A DNA stretch of 64,000 nucleotides from the NCBI RefSeq assembly GCF_052857255.1, contig NC_135498.1, positions 162,379,124-162,443,123 of the forward strand, in the 5' to 3' direction. Position numbers and translations under genes: made by a program. The stretch comes from Amblyomma americanum. Taxonomy: Eukaryota; Arthropoda; Arachnida; Ixodida; Ixodidae. Positions 19,358 through 29,794 of this stretch are shown one piece after another (the first letter of the stretch is position 1; every line of letters begins with the position of its first letter). The notes beneath the pieces were generated by a model. That model did no database searches and was not told the DNA's origin. It saw nothing but the letters and a program-made list of their open reading frames with translations.

Positions 19358-22300
19358 TTAGGATGATGGCAAGACGGCGGGGTCGTAGTAGGGCTTGAGG
19401 CGCTGCACATGAACGGTCTCCCGTCCTCGGCGGCGGAGATCAGGAGACGGCGTGAGGGGTTCCACGATATAATTAACCGGAGAGGTGCGCTCCAGCACAC
19501 GGTAGGGACCATGGTACTTCGCAAGAAATTTTGAGGAGAGACCGGGAGTTCCTGAAGGGATCCAGAGCCACACAAGTGCACCAGAAGTGTAGTTCGGTGG
19601 GGTTTGGTCTTGGTCGAGGCGGGAGCGCTGGCGATGCTGGGTGTCAGTGGTTAGTGACCGGGCAATTTGGCGGCAGGCTTCGGCGTGTTGCGCGGCGTCG
19701 GAAACAGGCCGATATTCGGATTCATCAGGGCGGTAAGAGAGGATAGTGTCGATAGTAGCAGAGGGTTGGCGGCCGTAAAGTAGGAAGAAAGGAGAGAATC
19801 CGGTGGTAGACTGCGTAGCGGTATTGTACGCATAAGTAACGTACGGAAGGACGAGATCCCAATTCGTGTGGTCAGAAGCGACGTACTTGGAGAGCATGTC
19901 TCCGAGTGTGCGGTTAAATCGCTCAGTGAGGCCATTGGTCTGCGGATGATAGGCGGGGGTAGTTCGGTGAATCGTGTTGCACTCTTTGAGAAGCGCCTTC
20001 ACCACCTCAGATAAGAACACGCGGCCTCGGTCACTGAGCAGTGCACGAGGTGCACCGTGGCGAAGGATGAATCGGTGCAAAATGAAGGAGGCGACGTCCG
20101 TCGCTGTGGCAGCCGGAAGGGCTGCAGTTTCGGCATATCGAGTAAGGTGATCCACCGCTACTATAGCCCAACGGTTGCCGTCTGCAGTGTATGGAAGCGG
20201 ACCGTATAAATCAATGCCAACGCGGTCGAACGGGCGTGGAGGGCATGGTAACGGCTGCAGCTCAGCAGCAGAACGATGGGGAGGTGTCTTGCGACGTTGG
20301 CAGGGAATGCATGCGCGCACGTACTTCATGATAAAGGTGTACATTCCGCGCCAGTAGTAGCGCAGCCGTATGCGGGTGGAGGTCTTGAAAACGCCCGCGT
20401 GACCGCTGTGGGGGGCAGCATGGAAGTATGCGCATATCTCCGAGCGTAAGTGACGTGGAATAACGAGCAGCCACTTGCGACCTTCGGAGTTGTAGTTACG
20501 GCGATAAAGTAGGGGGTCACGGATCGCAAAATGGGCAGCTTGGCGGCGGAGCGCACGTGACGGTGAAGCAGCCGTCGGGTTGGCGAGAAAGTCGAGAAGG
20601 GAAGCGATCCAGGGATCCATGCGTTGCGCTGAAGGCATGTCGCTGTGGCGAAGCAAGGGCAGAGAAGCATCGGCGGTGGAAAGGCTGGCGATCTCGGCTG
20701 GAAGGGGGCAGCGTGACAGTGCATCGGCGTCTTGATGCTTGCGGCCGGTGCGATACACGACGCGGATATCATATTCTTGCAAGCGAAGGGCCCACCTAGC
20801 GAGGCGGCCGGAGGGGTCTTTCAGGTTGCAAAGCCAACAGAGCGCATGGTGGTCGGTCACAACGTGAAAAGGGCGCCCATAAATGTACGGTCGAAACTTC
20901 GCGAGGGCCCATACAATCGCCAAACACTCTTTTTCAGTTACGGAGTAGTTGCGTTCTGCTGGTGTGAGTGTGCGGCTAGCATAAGCAATGACGTATTCGT
21001 CAAAGCCAGGTTTTCGTTGGGCGAGGACAGCGCCGAGGCCAACACCGCTGGCGTCCGTGTGAACTTCGGTAGGAGCGGCCGAGTCGAAATGGCGCAGAAT
21101 GGGCGGCGCCGTGAGGAGACGGCGCAAGGTGGTGTATGCGTCGTCGCACGCTGGAGACCACAGTGATAAATCCGCACTTCCAGACAGCAGTTGAGGCAAA
21201 GGCGCTGCAATGGACGCAAAGTTGCGAATAAACCGGCTGAAATATGAGCACAAACCCAGGAAGCTGCGCAGGTCTTTGATGGAGGTAGGTTTGGGAAAGT
21301 CAACCACAGCACGAAGTTTCGCTGGGTCGGGACTGACGCCCTGCTTAGAGACAACATGACCTAAGATGGTTAATTGACGAGCGGCAAAACGGCATTTTTT
21401 TAAGTTCAGCTGCAGGCCGGCGTCAGAGAGGCAGGTCAAGACGTGCTTCAAACAGGAGAGGTGGGTGTCAAAGTCCCGGGAAAAGACCACAACGTCGTCG
21501 AGGTAGCAAAGGCATGTGTTCCACTTAAGTCCGCGCAAAATGGTGTCCATCATCCTCTCAAAAGTCGCGGGGGCGTTACAAAGCCCGAAGGGCATCACCG
21601 TAAATTCATACAAGCCATCCGGTGTCACAAAGGCGGTTTTGGGGCGATCGGCTTCTTTCAAAGGAACTTGCCAGTACCCGGAACGCAAATCAAGAGATGA
21701 AAAGAGTTCGGCCCCTTGCAAAGAGTCCAGAGCGTCGTCTATGCGCGGGAGGGGATAGACATCTTTGCGCGTAATCTTATTAAGGCGGCGGTAATCTACA
21801 CAGAAGCGTATGGAGCCATCCTTCTTTTTGACGAGCACCACAGGCGACGCCCATGGGCTGCTTGAGGGCTGAATGACGCCGCTCTGGAGCATCTTGTCGA
21901 CTTGGTCTTCAATAACTTGGCGCTCGGCGACAGACACACGATAGGGACGTTGTCGCAGCGGTGCGTGGTCACCTGTGTCGATGGCATGGGTGACAGTGGA
22001 AGTTTGGCCCAAGGAACTTTGATGTGAGTCAAATGATGAGCGAAACTGATTAAGTAAAGTGAGAAGCTGTGCCCTTTGCGGCGCTGGAAGGTTGTCGTCG
22101 ATGGAGCGAAGGAATGCTTCGGTTGAGGAGGGATCGGGCGCAGCAGTAGGTGGGCTGAGTGCGGCTATGGAGAGGTGCGGCGCGTCGTCCGTCTCTTCGC
22201 GGATGAGCAGAGACGCGAATGGTTGTACCGTGCCGAGACATTCACCTAGGCGCAAGGCGTTGGGGAACGAGAATGGGTTAGACACGAACAGTACGGAGAG

Positions 22301-22837
22301 GCCAGCGGATATAGTCAGTACAGCGTATGGCAGAGGCAGACACTTGCGGTGCAGAAAGATAGGGGACGGAGTGAAGAGGACAGTGTCGTCGCGAAGAGGG
22401 CCGCAAGAGAGGGGTACGAGGACTGAAGAGCAGGGAGGCAGGTCAATGTCTTCGGCAACTAGGGCCTTAACACAGGCACCAGGAGGGGCAGTGTCCAAGA
22501 CAGCTTCGGGCAGGTGAGAGAACTCGACTTCAGCTCGAGCACAATCGATGATAGCAGCATGGCGCGATATAAAATCCCAGCCCAGGATAACAGCATGAGA
22601 ACAGCAGGGCAGTACGACGAATTCGACGGCATAAATGGTCCCCTGGATTACAACGCGAGCGGTACACGCTGCTGACGGCTGGATGTTCTGAGCGCTGGCG
22701 GTGCGCAGTGAGAGTCCAGCAATTGGCGTCCTTACTTTTCTTAAAGAACTAACTACACAGCTTTGCGTCCATGACGGAAACGACAGCACCAGTGTCGACA
22801 AGCGCCATGACAGAAACGCCGTCGACGGAAATTTCAA
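19358..22837 (-). CDS. pol: gypsy element B Pol polyprotein (protease C-part, RT, RNase H, integrase)
   Basis: An open frame of 1159 residues. RT spans about residues 300-480: [44 protein letters not shown] and the catalytic YLDD at 445-448. RNase H covers about 590-710 (HTDAS with Asp 595, [15 protein letters not shown] with Asp 662, HQDADALSR). Integrase has the HHCC zinc end (His 806 and His 813, Cys 843 and Cys 846) and the DD35E core (Asp 876 in GIDLYGP, Asp 936 in LSDRGRVF, Glu 972 in [10 protein letters not shown]). The C-terminus has [10 protein letters not shown] and [10 protein letters not shown]. All catalytic residues are intact. The true frame starts upstream: protease [11 protein letters not shown] lies at 22785-22799 in another frame, joined by a 1-nt frameshift near 22,750, so the first 30 or so residues of this frame are not native. 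Confidence 0.92.
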   Translation of the reverse strand: MKFPSTAFLSWRLSTLVLSFPSWTQSCVVSSLRKVRTPIAGLSLRTASAQNIQPSAACTARVVIQGTIYAVEFVVLPCCSHAVILGWDFISRHAAIIDCARAEVEFSHLPEAVLDTAPPGACVKALVAEDIDLPPCSSVLVPLSCGPLRDDTVLFTPSPIFLHRKCLPLPYAVLTISAGLSVLFVSNPFSFPNALRLGECLGTVQPFASLLIREETDDAPHLSIAALSPPTAAPDPSSTEAFLRSIDDNLPAPQRAQLLTLLNQFRSSFDSHQSSLGQTSTVTHAIDTGDHAPLRQRPYRVSVAERQVIEDQVDKMLQSGVIQPSSSPWASPVVLVKKKDGSIRFCVDYRRLNKITRKDVYPLPRIDDALDSLQGAELFSSLDLRSGYWQVPLKEADRPKTAFVTPDGLYEFTVMPFGLCNAPATFERMMDTILRGLKWNTCLCYLDDVVVFSRDFDTHLSCLKHVLTCLSDAGLQLNLKKCRFAARQLTILGHVVSKQGVSPDPAKLRAVVDFPKPTSIKDLRSFLGLCSYFSRFIRNFASIAAPLPQLLSGSADLSLWSPACDDAYTTLRRLLTAPPILRHFDSAAPTEVHTDASGVGLGAVLAQRKPGFDEYVIAYASRTLTPAERNYSVTEKECLAIVWALAKFRPYIYGRPFHVVTDHHALCWLCNLKDPSGRLARWALRLQEYDIRVVYRTGRKHQDADALSRCPLPAEIASLSTADASLPLLRHSDMPSAQRMDPWIASLLDFLANPTAASPSRALRRQAAHFAIRDPLLYRRNYNSEGRKWLLVIPRHLRSEICAYFHAAPHSGHAGVFKTSTRIRLRYYWRGMYTFIMKYVRACIPCQRRKTPPHRSAAELQPLPCPPRPFDRVGIDLYGPLPYTADGNRWAIVAVDHLTRYAETAALPAATATDVASFILHRFILRHGAPRALLSDRGRVFLSEVVKALLKECNTIHRTTPAYHPQTNGLTERFNRTLGDMLSKYVASDHTNWDLVLPYVTYAYNTATQSTTGFSPFFLLYGRQPSATIDTILSYRPDESEYRPVSDAAQHAEACRQIARSLTTDTQHRQRSRLDQDQTPPNYTSGALVWLWIPSGTPGLSSKFLAKYHGPYRVLERTSPVNYIVEPLTPSPDLRRRGRETVHVQRLKPYYDPAVLPSS

Positions 22838-22915
22838 TGAGGTTAGCGGCTGACGGATGAGGCCTTTCGAAGTTCGTTGTGGACGCAGTTCTCGCCTCAG
22901 GAACTGCGGCGCCTA
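22740..22915 (-). pseudogene. gypsy element B protease start, frameshifted
   Basis: Directly after the gag stop, the frame one base back (-1) stays open and reads GAAVPEAR...[20 protein letters not shown]. The protease catalytic DTGA is encoded at 22785-22799. The frame hits a TAG at 22749-22751, and the protein clearly continues ([12 protein letters not shown]) in the neighbouring frame, so one extra base has entered near 22,750. The protease is thus broken while the rest of Pol stays open. Confidence 0.8.
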
Positions 22916-24199
22916 GTTTTCCTCCTGGTTAGCGGTGGGGCGACGTCGCATAGGCGAAATAGACCGGCGTCGTGGAGAAGAGGGCCGGCGGCTGGAGAGG
23001 GTAGAACGGTCCGGCGAGGAAGTACGACTTTGCGGCGGCGCAGCTGGTACAGAGTACTGACTCGGTGGGGGCCAGTACCCAGGAGCTTGGGGAGGAATTT
23101 CCGCGTCCGGGAGACGACGGCGGCAATGCCGAGCTACATGACCTGGGAGACCACAAAAGAAGCAAATCGGCCGATTGTCCGTTGTGCGCCAGGAATCGGT
23201 GACCCTTGGAGTAGGTCGTCGGTAAGCCACTGGCCCTCGCAAATGCGCCGGAGGCGCACTATAGATTGGCGGCTGCGGTCTTGCTACGACATCGGCATAT
23301 GTCACTGGAGCCGCGACAGGAGGCGGTCTCGCGACGGCTTCGGCATATGTGAGCGGAGCCGCCACAGGTTGTGGTCTGGCGACAACGTCAGCGTATGTCA
23401 GCGGAACCGTGACAGGTGGTGACGGATGAGCCGGTGGAAGAGCCTCAGCAACTTGCTCTTGAATTGTATGTCGGAGCGCTGGAGTCAGATATGATGGTCG
23501 GTCGTGAGCGCTCGGCAGAAAGGAAAGTTGACGTGCCACTTCTTCCCGCACGAAGTCTTTAATCTGCTGTAGCAGCGAGGGGTCAGGAGCAGGCGTGAGC
23601 CCAGCGAGCGACTCAACCTGCTGTGGCCGCTGGCGTGTCAGAATCCGCTGCTTGCGAAACTGCTCAAAGCTTTGACACAGCGTGACGACTTCAGCAACGG
23701 TACGCAAGTCGCGCGCTAGAAGTATCTGAAAAGCGTCGTCATCGGTGCCTTTCAAGATGTGTTGGATCTTGTCGGCTTCCGACATACGAGCGTTGACCCG
23801 CTTGCACAAGTCGACGACATCTTCAATGTAGCTAGTGAAGCTTTCACTAGCCTGCTGAGATCGTTCACGCAATCGCTGTTCGGCTCGGAGTTGCCTGACA
23901 GCCGGTCGACCAAATACGTCTGCAAATTTAGTCTTAAAAATGGACCAGGTTTGAATATCTGCCTCATGGTTGCGATACCAGAGGTTAGCCACACCGGCGA
24001 GATAAAAGATGACGTTGTTTAGCTTCGTCACATCGTCCCATTTGTTGTATACGCTCACCCGCTCGTACGATGTGAGCCAATCTTCCACATCGTTCTCGTC
24101 AGTCCCGCTGAAAATGGTCGGGTCCCGTTGACGAAGAGAGCCGGCACAGATGACAGCCTGGCCCACTTTTACGGCCTGGTGTTGGACGTCCTCAGGCAT
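22913..24199 (-). CDS. gag: gypsy element B Gag (capsid and zinc knuckle)
   Basis: An intact frame of 428 residues. The capsid-type region covers about 25-200 (PTIFSGTDENDVEDWLTSYE, NVIFYLAGVANLWYRNHE, WSIFKTKFADVF, FTSYIEDVVDLCKRVN), the normal retrotransposon gag fold signature. A proline-rich segment follows with three tandem 16-residue units, and then a CX2CX4HX4C zinc knuckle (CFFCGLPGHVARHC, encoded at 23123-23164). The tail is rich in Ser-Pro-Arg. Start: the first ATG (MPEDVQ) is about 70 bp inside the 5' LTR, the usual spacing. It would package the element RNA. The stop overlaps the protease frame in the -1 register. Confidence 0.9.
   Translation of the reverse strand: MPEDVQHQAVKVGQAVICAGSLRQRDPTIFSGTDENDVEDWLTSYERVSVYNKWDDVTKLNNVIFYLAGVANLWYRNHEADIQTWSIFKTKFADVFGRPAVRQLRAEQRLRERSQQASESFTSYIEDVVDLCKRVNARMSEADKIQHILKGTDDDAFQILLARDLRTVAEVVTLCQSFEQFRKQRILTRQRPQQVESLAGLTPAPDPSLLQQIKDFVREEVARQLSFLPSAHDRPSYLTPALRHTIQEQVAEALPPAHPSPPVTVPLTYADVVARPQPVAAPLTYAEAVARPPPVAAPVTYADVVARPQPPIYSAPPAHLRGPVAYRRPTPRVTDSWRTTDNRPICFFCGLPGHVARHCRRRLPDAEIPPQAPGYWPPPSQYSVPAAPPQSRTSSPDRSTLSSRRPSSPRRRSISPMRRRPTANQEEN
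23280..23423 (-). repeat. three tandem 48-bp units inside gag
   Basis: Units at 23280-23327, 23328-23375 and 23376-23423 each encode a version of PLTYADVVARPQPVAA (16 residues). The frame is kept, and the units differ at several bases. They lie between the capsid region and the zinc knuckle. Confidence 0.9.
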
Positions 24200-24249
24200 C
24201 GTGCGCGCCGGGAGAGCACGACTACGGAGCTCCAGGGCCGATGTTTTTT

Positions 24250-24266
24250 ACCCGGCACCTCCACCA
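24250..24266 (-). promoter_or_regulatory. candidate primer-binding site of element B
   Basis: On the minus strand the 5' LTR end CGTTACA is followed by TT and then TGGTGGAGGTGCCGGGT. A TGG start right behind the LTR is the normal form of a tRNA primer-binding site. Element A has a similar TGGTGGA start. The tRNA cannot be named without the host tRNA set. Confidence 0.6.
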
Positions 24267-24268
24267 AA

Positions 24269-24443
24269 TGTAACGGGGGGTTTGTTACGAGGTACTGGGG
24301 CGACGGGAACGGCAACGGCAGCAGTCTGGGATCAGATCGGCAAAAGACACACAAGCGTAGCGCTGGCAAAAACTCTCGAGAACACTGTCACCTCGTCTTC
24401 GTCTTTTCAAATCATGAGACGCATGTTCTTCTTTAGCCTTACA
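24269..24443 (-). repeat. 5' LTR of gypsy element B
   Basis: Partner of 19148-19322: 175 bp, TG...CA ends, three base differences. On the minus strand it begins TGTAAGGCTAAAG. It should carry the promoter for the element RNA; no TATA box is obvious. Confidence 0.92.
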
Positions 24444-24700
24444 TTTTTTAAATATTGGTAAGTAACTAGGTACTACCATTTGGTCATTTATTTCTGAGAA
24501 TTTTTAACCGTTTTGTTCGCTAATTAAAGCTCAGAACTTCAATGTCTCCAACTCGATTGCTAACAATTTTATTTACCTTCGGTGCATTTTTGCATTTCTG
24601 GTTGTTTATATTTACGAACTACACTTAACAAATTAACAGTCACTAGTTACTCGTTCACACATTACCCATGCATGGTTAATCCGTACTGCTCTTACGCTTG
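24444..24700. repeat. AT-rich diverged repeat (right flank of element B)
   Basis: Continues the style of 18,600-19,147 (AAGTAACTAGGTACTACC, GGTCATTTATTT, CGCTAATTAAAG). It supports the view that element B split one AT-rich repeat. Confidence 0.4.
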
Positions 24701-25588
24701 CCTCTTATGCGTTACATCATACTCGCAACGGCCCCATCGCGCTCAACCAACACCATCGGACGCACGGTGCGGTTTTTCCACTCAAAGGCCCATATAACGA
24801 ATCGAATTAAATTTAAGCGGGTCGTGCGTGCCAGCTCCTAATATTGCGGTAGATTAGTGGCAGCCGGCGCCGCTGGCGCTGTCTTATACGGTGCTCTGTC
24901 ATATGGTTCAGATGCAATTCAGTAGAGCCACGTCCACATTAGGAAACCGAACACTTGGTATTCCTCTTCACTCGCGACTATTTGATCATAAGGCCAGCCA
25001 AACAATACAAGCGCTTTATATGCGCGCACGAACTGAGCAAATACTAACATAGATGGCTAGTGCCAACGGCAATACTAAGTTCGATACACTCACTTCAACA
25101 TTTTATTTCGTGGCACAGAAAGTTTGTGAAGCTTCAAATCCGCAAAAAAAATAAACAGAAAACCAAAACTGCTCACAGAGTAGCTTTCAACGTTGGCGAT
25201 GCTTTTGCCACCACATAAGAAGACTTGCTAAGTGAGACCCCCAGCCAACCTAAAACAAGCCCCCGCATTAAATGCTGCGAGTGGCCTACGGGCGCTTGGA
25301 CGAAAAAGCGTGCCGTGTGCATCGTTGGGAGCCGGCGCGCGAGGAGAAACGAGGAGGAAAGCGCCGCGCGGAGGAGAGTGTCGCTACTTTATATCATCAA
25401 GAGGTTTGGAGCGCAAGAAGTCAGCTGCACCATCTAGCGGAAAGTTAAATATTTGTGAGCGTGGGTAAGAACACAGCTAACACCACTGAGTATTATTCCT
25501 TTTTTAGGAGCAACTGATGACTGCTCTGCTTCTGAATGAAGAGGACCGCAGTTGGAATTGTGTTTCTATTGTACACTTTTCCTCACTA
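24700..25588. other. no recognisable gene or element
   Basis: I see no protein motif, tRNA-like head or clear repeat here. Short frames at 25.2-25.5 kb are rich in Arg, Glu and Gly and show no family features. Confidence 0.5.
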
Positions 25589-25820
25589 GCCGCTTGGTGG
25601 CTCGGTGGTTATGGTGCTCGGCTGCTGACCCGAAAGACGCGGGTTCGATCCCGGCCGTGGCGGTCGAATTTCGATGGAGGCGAAATTCTAGAGGACCGTG
25701 TATTGTGCGATGTCAGTGCACGTTAAAGAACCCTAGGTTGTCGAAGTATCTGGAGGCCTTTACTACGGTATCCCTCATATTCTGAGTTGCTTTGGGACGT
25801 TAAACTCCCTAAAAGCCAAA
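25589..25820 (+). mobile_element. Ruka-like tRNA-derived SINE, near full length
   Basis: The tRNA-like head begins GCCGCTTGGTGGCTCGGTGG. The A-box-like TGGCTCGGTGG is at 25598-25608 and the B-box-like GGTTCGATCCC at 25642-25652, the internal RNA polymerase III promoter. The body carries ATTTCGATGGAGGCGAAAT, GTGCACGTTAAAGAACCC and the tail TTGGGACGTTAAACTCC. Related copies: 36425-36640 (inverted) and 48921-49236 (same head, different tail). Confidence 0.85.
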
Positions 25821-25824
25821 ACTT

Positions 25825-28800
25825 TTCCTCATTATTTTTTTGAAGTGCTTACATCACGCAAACAATTTCCAATATTGGCCTGGAGAAACGTCGGAAGTTG
25901 CGTTGCGTTAGTGATAGTCGCTTAAAGGGGTCTTGGTATATTCTGCCAACAAATCATGTTTTTTTACATTGAAGCTACTACCCTGGACTTTATTATGCCC
26001 ACTTATAAAAAGTGGGGCTCTACGCCCGCATTTGAGCTTGAAATAATAGTTTGAAGTTATCGGCTCTAAGCCCATCCTCCTAGAAGTAACGGCCATTTTG
26101 GAGCAGACTGAGGGACGTCATGAAATGGCAGCGTTGTCCGCTACAAAACCGAGTGTCTTTATTGCCCTTCCCCTCTCTCCCTCAAACTTCCTCATTTAGC
26201 CGCACCGCACCCCAAGCCTGAACAACGAAGAAATCACTCTCCTATGACCAGTACCCCCCGTTCAGTCCTGAGCAAGCATGGGACTGTTAGTTTTTGTCGT
26301 CACAAACTGCGAATGTGCCAGTGTTGCCTGAGTTTCATAAGTTTCAAGAGAACTGCGAAAATTCAATTACAATTTACTCTCTGCACAAAATCAGCTCATA
26401 TTTTGTCCACTTTTTTCTAGATGGATAGTGAACAACACTCAAATAACAGCTTCAGTCTGAGAAATGGTGTCATGAGAGTTTTAAATACAAACGAATTTTT
26501 TATCTTTTTCTTTTGAACAAACAGTTACCACCACGCAAGTAATTTACAATTTGCCCTCTGGTGTATTACCTTTTGGGTTGCATTCTGCGGTGCTTTGGAT
26601 TACAGCTGCGATACGACAAACTTTCAAAGGAGCCGGGAGATCAAACCGGAAGTGGGTGCACAATGCTACTGACGAAATTTAAATACGTGGTTCTGACATG
26701 AAACAGCACGTGGGTGCCTTTGCATCCGAGTGCTGTGCCAACATGTTGGCATAAGTTAAAGAAACCCATTTTTGAAATTAATAAATGTCAATATCCGTAC
26801 ACGCAAACCGGGAGAGACAAAAGCACAAATCGCTTGCTCTCCTGACAAGAGCCACGGCCCGTTTCGTCAGGCAACCTCATTTGAGGGGATTAACGGGGCC
26901 GGGCCTCTACCCCTAACCGCTTCCAAGACATCAGGGAATATTTGAACATTAGGTGGTTGTAGAATAGTGAGACACTATCGATTAGAGGGGCCGTGAGTTA
27001 TTGTCTTGGACATGCGCACTGACGCCCCCGCTCTCCCTCTATCCTCCGAACTGATAAGGTCCCCTCATTCCAAAACTCGTAACAGAGGGGATTAGGTAGC
27101 GAATTTGGCTGTAGAGAGGTGAGGGTGGGGAGTGCACAAAAGCTTGAGCACCCCTTCCCCAGTCTATTCTGAACAAAGATTCTTGACTATGATCCACTGA
27201 CAACTGGTCAGGACGTGATTTCACTCATGCTTGTACTTGAAGCGCAACCACTCGTTCAATGCGCAATAGCAGAGTCTTCAATAGCTTGAAGGCTCTGGTA
27301 GTAAAGAGTTAAAGCTGTGCATCTGCAAAAGCTATGATTACGCAACGGGCGCACCTAACACGCATTGCCGCCTGTCCTGGAAACGAGATTTTTTGTTGGG
27401 AGTGGCTGGCGCAGCAGCCGAGGAGCTTAATATACTGTGGCGTAATCTAACGACCCCTAGTCAAGACTACTGAACTAGGTGCTGAAGAAATTTTTCTGTT
27501 TTATTAATGGCAGCTAATTGATACTTCCAAAGCCTTTTTTTTGAAAGAGGAAATGAATTGTCAGTTCTAGTGGAGGCCCAGTGCATCATGAATGTCTCAC
27601 AACGACGTGCATATCAAATCGAAAAGACAAGGTTGTCCATGACGCACGTGTGTCATGCCCGCTATACCCCTCATAACTAAGCTAACGAACACGGAACAGT
27701 GATTTTTAGTGTTTAATCTGGGCAGTTTGTTCATCCTTGAGTGAAAGAAAAAATACTTAATCAGGCCTGCAATGTTCTCAGTGCATTCCCATCAGTAACT
27801 TACGCGCGGACATCGCTGTAAACAAATGGCTAAAGTCACGTCCAAAGTATATCCTCCATGCTGCTTGCTACGCGCTCTTCACTGATTAAGCTACGCAGTT
27901 AAGTTGCACGCTATATTTGCTAGTTTCGAGAGGCTGCAGAGATGCGCACCTACCAACATGGCACAGATTGACGTCGTCACGCCTGGTTGCGCGCGGCAAG
28001 CACCGCTAACTCGCTGAAAGTTGCATGTAATCGTCGGCGACAGGGGACGGGACGGACTACGTCAGCAGAGATGAGCATTCGCTTGAAGCCTAAGCTTAGC
28101 CCTTAGTAAGCAGTCTAGTGCCTCAGTCTGCTCGTAATTTAAGCGTGCTGTAAAGCATCTACGCCTTTTGGAGTTCAGCGCCAGCTTCCGAGCAGGACGA
28201 TGGCCAGTGCGCAGCATAACATGCATCTCACGATCCAGATCTGTCCGTAATAAGTGATATAATCCACTATGGTAATTCTCATTAGCCGGCAAACAGAGCA
28301 AACAGGATATTCAACACTAAATTTTTTTGTTACATTTCACAGCCATAGAAAAAGCCGCGTCGAATGTATTGACGCTTAAGTCGATACATCGACGGCGACC
28401 AGGCGACCGACCCTACAGTGGTGAAGACATGCTCCACCGCAATACACGGGAGCGCGCAGCCGCGCAGGAACCACAAAGCGGGAAACGAACGATTCCCTTC
28501 CATGTGAACGTTGCTTGTCGACAGCTAGGCAAGGGCCAAGACCGCAGCTTTGTCTTCTCGCGAAGGTTCGCGTACCCAAAGTTCGAACACTCGTGAGTTC
28601 GAGGATAGCGCGAGCCGAACGCCCTCCACTCAGCCGTAGGCCCACGTGAGCAAGATGCGATGCCGCTGCATTCGGAACGACAAGCTCATGCAGGGGCCGG
28701 AATCTCGCGAGACAGGTTTAGGCTTGAGCGATTGGCCGTTGCGCCGGCCAATCGCGTGAGCCGAAGCCCAAGCGCGTACCTGACTGACCACTGGCAGACC

Positions 28801-29670
28801 TCAACTTTAACGCGCACACCACGTTACAACACATTGTAAAGATTTCATATAGCCCTTGGAGAGAATCGTGAATGCCAGCAAAATTAAGGCTTCGTAATTG
28901 CGAAGCGAGGCCGCGGCACGATTTAGAAGCTAGCTCAATGGAACTAAACACACGACGCTTGCCGCTACGGCGGCGTGCGCGGCGGCAAGGGAATCGCGCG
29001 TCAGCACACGTCCTGTTCCTTTTACTTGCAGGTCAAAGCTGCACCTTCAACATGAGCAGTTTAAGGAGCATAGGCATCTTGAAACCACAAGGTGTAGGAT
29101 GAAAGCTACGGACGGCTCGGTGTTTCCCGCCATTTTGTGAGATGCGAGCTCTGTGTTCATGCCTTAACATTTCGCTACAGCAATCCATCTCCATCGCACG
29201 CATCATCTACAATACAGTTTAAATACCACCTTAGGTGGCACAAAACGAAAGCACAGTGTCTGTTTCAAGCGGCAGGGAATGCTTTTTCACTCACCTGTCG
29301 AAATAAAGCGAACCAATTGACGCAGCAAGAAATACACCGGTCTTCATTCGGCAGCCATCTTGTGAACTGCAGCTCCGCATCAAAAGCAGCACCACAGAGG
29401 ACTAGTTGTGGGGAAAATTTAGCGCTACGCTTTAGTTTACTATACTCAAGGCTTTAAAAAATAACAGAAGATTTTAATGTTTTTCAGGTGCATTATTCGC
29501 TGGTTTTTTCTTACCAGAAACGCACCTGACTAGGCCGCGGCGGTCATACATAGAAAATGTCTGTTTTTTGCTTGATCACGTGTGTGTTATTTCCAGTAAC
29601 AAAATTTTTCCCTGCGAGGCAACATTAAATTTCCGCAAAAACTCCTGCAGTTGAACACTTTTTTATTGTG
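25825..29670. other. unrecognised, gene-poor stretch
   Basis: Short frames exist on both strands, but none shows a known domain, sustained length or codon pattern. The segments 25.9-26.1 kb, 26.6-26.8 kb and 28.0-28.7 kb are somewhat GC-richer than their surroundings and might be old repeats; I cannot classify them. Confidence 0.45.
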
Positions 29671-29674
29671 TACT

Positions 29675-29790
29675 TTAAGGCACGGTTGAGGTCTCCCCCG
29701 AGATATCGAGATAATAGAGCTACTCCGCCCATTTTTTTCCTGAAAAATTTTCGCTTTCACCCCGCGAGGGGTCTTTAAGGTAATAAAATG
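29675..29790 (+). mobile_element. degraded SINE tail
   Basis: AAGGCACGGTTGAGGTCTCC...GAGATAT...ACTCCGCCCATTTTTTTCC is a diverged version of the SINE 3' part CGGCGCGGTTCAGGTGTCC...GATATATGAGAC...ACTGCGCCATTTCC found at 38694 and 49138. Confidence 0.5.
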
Positions 29791-29794
29791 AAAT

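Larger units (their letters stand above)
19148..24443 (-). mobile_element. nearly complete Ty3/gypsy retrotransposon (element B)
   Basis: A 5.3-kb element with two 175-bp LTRs, gag and pol. The LTRs differ at only three visible positions (about 1.7%), so the insertion is recent relative to elements A and C. Flanking TTTT (19144-19147 and 24444-24447) could be a 4-bp target-site duplication, but it lies in T runs. Pol order is protease, RT, RNase H, integrase, which defines the Ty3/gypsy group. No envelope gene is present. One frameshift in the protease and the unusual gag/pol junction are the only clear defects. Confidence 0.92.
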
